A stretch of DNA of 64,000 nucleotides from Pseudomonas muyukensis. GTDB taxonomy: Bacteria; Pseudomonadota; Gammaproteobacteria; Pseudomonadales; Pseudomonadaceae. The stretch covers positions 3,996,501 through 4,060,500 of the forward strand of contig NZ_CP077073.1 of the NCBI RefSeq assembly GCF_019139535.1, in the 5' to 3' direction. A model generated the notes under the pieces. It saw only the letters and a program-made list of their open reading frames with translations, was not told the origin of the DNA and ran no database searches. The position numbers were made by a program, and so were the translations under genes. Within the stretch, counting starts at the first letter, position 1. Each line of letters starts with the position of its first letter. Shown piece by piece: positions 60,897-64,000 of this stretch.

Positions 60897-61811
60897 CTAG
60901 ACCCTCACCAGCCACTCATCCACCAGCCCCTGGCGCGCCAAGGCCTCACACCACGCGGGCTCGGCCTCGACCTGTACCTCGTTGCAGTCCAGTTCGTGAA
61001 GCACCTGCAACACCCGCGACGCACCGAGTTCCTCGAGCATGCGGCAACCAACCCGGGCAAAGCGTCCGTCAGCCATCGCCCGCCCGTCATGCAACACCAG
61101 GGTCGGCGCACGACCGTCGAGCACCTCGGCCAACGCTGGGCAGTCGAGCCCCTGGTCTACCATCACGCGCAATGGCACCACCGGCGTGGCACGTTGTGCC
61201 GACACCGGTGCCAGCAGTGACGTGTCGCACGCCTTGACCCATTCGCAGGTGGTCAGCAAGGCCGATGCCCGGCCCCGCCAGTGGGGCAGCGGCGCCTGCT
61301 CATCGCAATGGCTGAGCATCGCGCCGTCGCCCAGCGCGCCGATCGCCAAGGCATCGGGCCGCAATACCCGCACCCACGGGCGCTGGCGCTCGATACGCGA
61401 GAAGAACCCGCGATTGAGCGCCCGCGCCTCCGGGCACGGCAACACTTCGACGACGATGCCGGCCTGGCGCAGGCGTTCGCCACCGCTGCACTGGGAAGCA
61501 TCGGCACTGGCGCTGACCACCCGGCGCACCCCGGCGGCCACCAATGCCTCGGCGCACGGTGGCGTGCGCCCATGATGGCCGCAGGGTTCAAGCGTTACAT
61601 AGGCGGTGGCGCCCCGCGCCGCCTCCCCAGCCTCGCGCAACGCATGTACCTCGGCGTGGGCTTCGCCGGCGCGTTGATGCCACCCCCGGCCCACCACCCG
61701 GCCATCGTTGACGATCACGCAACCGACCCGTGGATTGGGCATGGTGCTGTACAGGCCCTGGCAGGCGAGCGCCAGGGCCATGTCCAGGTAATGGCGATCA
61801 GCCGTGCTCAC
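60897..61811 (-). CDS. RibD-like pyrimidine deaminase (ToxE-like), reductase half degenerate
   Basis: 304 residues from a GTG at 61811 that overlaps the upstream methyltransferase stop (GTGA). The deaminase domain is intact: zinc and catalytic HAEVHALREAGEAA (His52, Glu54) and LEPCGHHGRTPPC (Cys77, Cys86). Riboflavin RibD is about 365 residues; here the C-terminal reductase part is shorter and the usual K-x-A-x-S-x-D-G-R motif is absent, replaced by LRPDALAIGALGDGA. So deamination without ribosyl reduction is likely, as proposed for ToxE. Co-transcribed with the second methyltransferase and the WD40 gene. Confidence 0.85.
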   Translation of the reverse strand: MSTADRHYLDMALALACQGLYSTMPNPRVGCVIVNDGRVVGRGWHQRAGEAHAEVHALREAGEAARGATAYVTLEPCGHHGRTPPCAEALVAAGVRRVVSASADASQCSGGERLRQAGIVVEVLPCPEARALNRGFFSRIERQRPWVRVLRPDALAIGALGDGAMLSHCDEQAPLPHWRGRASALLTTCEWVKACDTSLLAPVSAQRATPVVPLRVMVDQGLDCPALAEVLDGRAPTLVLHDGRAMADGRFARVGCRMLEELGASRVLQVLHELDCNEVQVEAEPAWCEALARQGLVDEWLVRV

Positions 61812-62467
61812 GTGCGGACCAGGGCGAGCAGGTAACGCGCCTCGCCGTGCTGGCGCTCGATCACCTCCAGGCCCTGCCAGGTGAAGCCATGGCCCTCGAG
61901 GGTCTGGCGGATGCCATGGTCGGTGAAGAAGTAGCCCTGACGCTGATTGTCCATTTCGCGCCAACCTGGCTCGGGCTGGACATCGTCGACGCCGAACACG
62001 TTCAGCCCCACCAGCGCGCCAGGGCGCAACAAGCGGCGCACATGGGCCAGGTACGCAGCCCATTCATCCGGATGCTGGTGGTGGAAGCAGCCGTTGTCCA
62101 GGGCCGCATCGAACAGCGTGCCCGGCGCCGGCTGCCAGTCCTGCACCGCCTTGTTCACCAGGTTCAGGCGATCACCCCAGCGTTTGCGCAGCAGCGGCCA
62201 GCTGGAGTTCTCGACGATATCCAGGCCGGTCACCCGGTGCCCGGCGAGGATGAATGTCGAGGCATCGCGCCCACGGCCCACGCCGAGGTCGAGCACGTGC
62301 TGCTCGGCACCCGTCTCTAGGCGGTCGAGGAACGCCTGGGCCGCCTGGATCATGCCGACGTCCCACGACCATTCGTCCTCGCCATGGCTGTAGCGGTGCA
62401 CGAACGAGGTGTCGAGCGCCTTGCGGTAGGCGTCCTGGGCCATGAAGCCCTGTGCTTGCTTGCTCAT
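61808..62467 (-). CDS. Second SAM-dependent methyltransferase of the cluster
   Basis: 219 residues from the ATG at 62467, with GGAGG six bases upstream. SAM motif I HVLDLGVGRGRDASTFILAG, then VTGLDIVENSSWPLL, the acidic post-I GTLFDAALDNGCFHHQHPDE, and LRPGALVGLNVFGVDD. The N-terminus (SFVHRYSHGEDEWSWDVGMI) is unlike ToxA, so it is a different methyltransferase lineage, nearer the tellurite-resistance/thiopurine-type group. It might methylate a second position or another intermediate. It lies 12 bases after the WD40 gene and overlaps the RibD-like start by four. Confidence 0.82.
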   Translation of the reverse strand: MSKQAQGFMAQDAYRKALDTSFVHRYSHGEDEWSWDVGMIQAAQAFLDRLETGAEQHVLDLGVGRGRDASTFILAGHRVTGLDIVENSSWPLLRKRWGDRLNLVNKAVQDWQPAPGTLFDAALDNGCFHHQHPDEWAAYLAHVRRLLRPGALVGLNVFGVDDVQPEPGWREMDNQRQGYFFTDHGIRQTLEGHGFTWQGLEVIERQHGEARYLLALVRT

Positions 62468-62479
62468 CAACGTCCTCCG

Positions 62480-64000
62480 TCAGGATGCCAGGCGGGCATC
62501 GATGCCATAGATGCGCCCGTCGTAGGAGCTGGCCAGGAAGGCCTCGCTGAGCGCGTCATGGGTCAGGCAGGAGATGCCGCTGGCGGTAGGCCGCTGTACC
62601 GGCAGCCAGCGCCGCGAAGCCAGGTCGAACAACGCCACGGTGCCGTTGTAGGCGGCGGTGGCGATCACCCGGCCATCGTCGGAGGCGGCAATGCACTTGA
62701 TCGAGTGCTGGTGCGGCGAGTCGAACACCTCGTCGCCGGTGTCCAGCCACAGGCGCAGCTTGAGGTCACGGCCAATGCTGGCGAAACCGCCGGTGATGGT
62801 GCAGCAGCCATTGGAGATGCGCGTGTGCGCGCCTTCGATATGGCGCACGCAACTGAAGTCCTCGATGCTGTGCACGGCGGCATCGGCCGAGGCGCAGACG
62901 CTGAACAGGTGCCGCGCGTCCGCCGCCACGCCCTTGATCGCGTTCTCGTGCATGGGGATCGATGCCACCAGGCGCAGGCCGCCCTGGCCATCATGGGCGA
63001 ACACCAGGCCTTCGCCGGTGTAGGTGCCGATCAAGGCATGCTCCTCGCCGTTGCGCACGAAGGTAGCGCCGCAGTTGAGCGGCGAACGGTGCTGGTACAG
63101 CAGGCGTCCGCTCAAGCCGTCGAACACCTGGCCCATCTGCCCGCCGGTCAGCAGCAGCGGGCCGAACGGCAGGAGGAAGTTGCACAGGCTGCCGACCGCG
63201 GTCACCGGCTGGTCGTCGCGGTGCAGGATGCCGGCGTCGCCAATGCTGTACTGGCGCTCGTCGCTGCGCACCACGGCGTTGATGCTCACCGCCGGCTCGA
63301 TGCCGGACACCTGCCACTGGTCACGCTCGTAGTTCCAGGTGGCGTAGCGCGAGCCGAAGGTGGCGAACACCAGTTGCTCGTCGCCGACGAAGGCGCAGCT
63401 GCGCGGCCAGACGATGCTCGGCAGCGCGGTGCTGCGGCGCTTGACCAGTTGGTTGGCGGCGTCGAAGGTCCAGAGGATCGCCGAGCGGTCGTAGCTCAGG
63501 CTCACCAGCAGGCGCTTGTCGTCGTTCCAGACGATGCGCTTGATCCCGGCGGCATGGGCCGGCACGGTCTGCACCTGGCCCTGGGCGATGATCGAGATGC
63601 GCCCTTCGTCGTCACCGGCGAAGACCACGCCTTCGCGGGTGATGGCGATGGTGTCGGTCTCGACGCCACCGATGTCCACTTCATCGCTTTGCCGGCCTGT
63701 GGCGGTGTCCCACTGGCGCACGGTGCCGTCGTCGCTGCTGGAGATCAGACGCTGGCCATCCGGCGACCAGACCACCGAGATCACGTCGGCCTGGTGGCCA
63801 TGGAACGCCTGCTGCAACACGCCGTCGAGGTCGAAGATGCGCAGCACATGGTCGCGCGAGCAGGTCGCCACGCGCTGACCGTCTGGGGAGAACACGGCCA
63901 TTTCGACGTCGTCGTCATGGTCGCGCAGTACCGCCTTCAGGCGCATGCTCGGCACCTCCCAGATGCGCGCGGTGTAGTCGCTGCTGGCGCTGACCAGGTG
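62480..64000 (-). CDS. WD40-repeat protein (ToxC-like), 5' end outside window
   Basis: 506 residues visible and the frame is still open at the right edge. The visible N-terminal side begins HLVSASSDYTARIWEVPSMR, itself the end of a WD repeat. More repeats follow: MAVFSPDGQRVATCSRDHVL, ISVVWSPDGQRLISSSDDGT, IKRIVWNDDKRLLVSLSYDR and, near the end, SIKCIAASDDGRVIATAAYN. A seven- or more-bladed propeller is expected, with no signal peptide in view. A WD-repeat protein is a known but unexplained component of toxoflavin operons. First visible gene of the minus-strand half of the cluster. Confidence 0.85.
   Translation of the reverse strand, partial: HLVSASSDYTARIWEVPSMRLKAVLRDHDDDVEMAVFSPDGQRVATCSRDHVLRIFDLDGVLQQAFHGHQADVISVVWSPDGQRLISSSDDGTVRQWDTATGRQSDEVDIGGVETDTIAITREGVVFAGDDEGRISIIAQGQVQTVPAHAAGIKRIVWNDDKRLLVSLSYDRSAILWTFDAANQLVKRRSTALPSIVWPRSCAFVGDEQLVFATFGSRYATWNYERDQWQVSGIEPAVSINAVVRSDERQYSIGDAGILHRDDQPVTAVGSLCNFLLPFGPLLLTGGQMGQVFDGLSGRLLYQHRSPLNCGATFVRNGEEHALIGTYTGEGLVFAHDGQGGLRLVASIPMHENAIKGVAADARHLFSVCASADAAVHSIEDFSCVRHIEGAHTRISNGCCTITGGFASIGRDLKLRLWLDTGDEVFDSPHQHSIKCIAASDDGRVIATAAYNGTVALFDLASRRWLPVQRPTASGISCLTHDALSEAFLASSYDGRIYGIDARLAS

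Overview
The window is high-GC DNA with dense operons. The gene types (Xcp-like type II secretion, LpxO, AmpC, many LysR, AraC and TetR regulators) and the GTAGGAGC-type REP palindromes between genes point to a fluorescent Pseudomonas, most likely of the P. putida group. Both ends are cut inside genes: a LysR regulator on the left and a WD40-repeat protein on the right. I see no rRNA, tRNA, CRISPR array, phage or insertion-sequence transposase.

Layout. 0-8 kb: LysR fragment, a type-2 argC, a GNAT enzyme, then a five-gene minus-strand operon (AhpD-like protein, acyl-CoA-dehydrogenase-fold flavoprotein, sulfonate/nitrate-type ABC importer) facing an AraC regulator. 8-9 kb: one AT-richer orphan gene between REP clusters and inside a duplicated flank. 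9-25 kb: divergent regulator/enzyme pairs (Rrf2/NDH-2-like, LysR/MFS-ene-reductase, AraC/alcohol dehydrogenase, TetR/flavodoxin-fold reductase), a chemoreceptor, ThpR, LpxO and small enzymes. 25-30 kb: a beta-barrel protein, a cobalamin riboswitch in front of a TonB-dependent receptor, and a tandem array of twelve complete REPINs plus a half unit. 30-37 kb: YghU-like GST, two related lipoproteins, an unusual amidase-signature protein, a DauR-like regulator with a serine/threonine dehydratase, and TetR with an M24 peptidase-like protein. 37.8-40.2 kb: the carboxynorspermidine pair. 40-43 kb: methyltransferase facing a stand-alone LspA, and a PfpI/monooxygenase pair facing LysR. 44.3-52.7 kb: a compact type II secretion cluster (gspG-K-L-M-D-E-F, with gspI divergent). 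Its secretin carries a lipobox, and no gspC, gspH or gspJ is visible. 52.8-58.4 kb: SBF symporter/AraC, class C beta-lactamase with a GST, a structured leader before a small conserved-looking protein, and further small proteins.

58.5-64 kb is the most notable region. An MFS exporter is translationally coupled to a methyltransferase that resembles ToxA (toxoflavin synthase). It converges on a RibD-like deaminase, a second methyltransferase and a WD40 protein that runs off the window. This set matches the logic of toxoflavin and related azapteridine or pyrazolotriazine clusters, in which a GTP-derived pyrimidine intermediate is diverted to a triazine product. The GTP-cyclohydrolase-II-like partner is not in view and would be expected just beyond the right edge.

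All family calls were made by reading translations by eye, without database searches. Confidence values reflect that.
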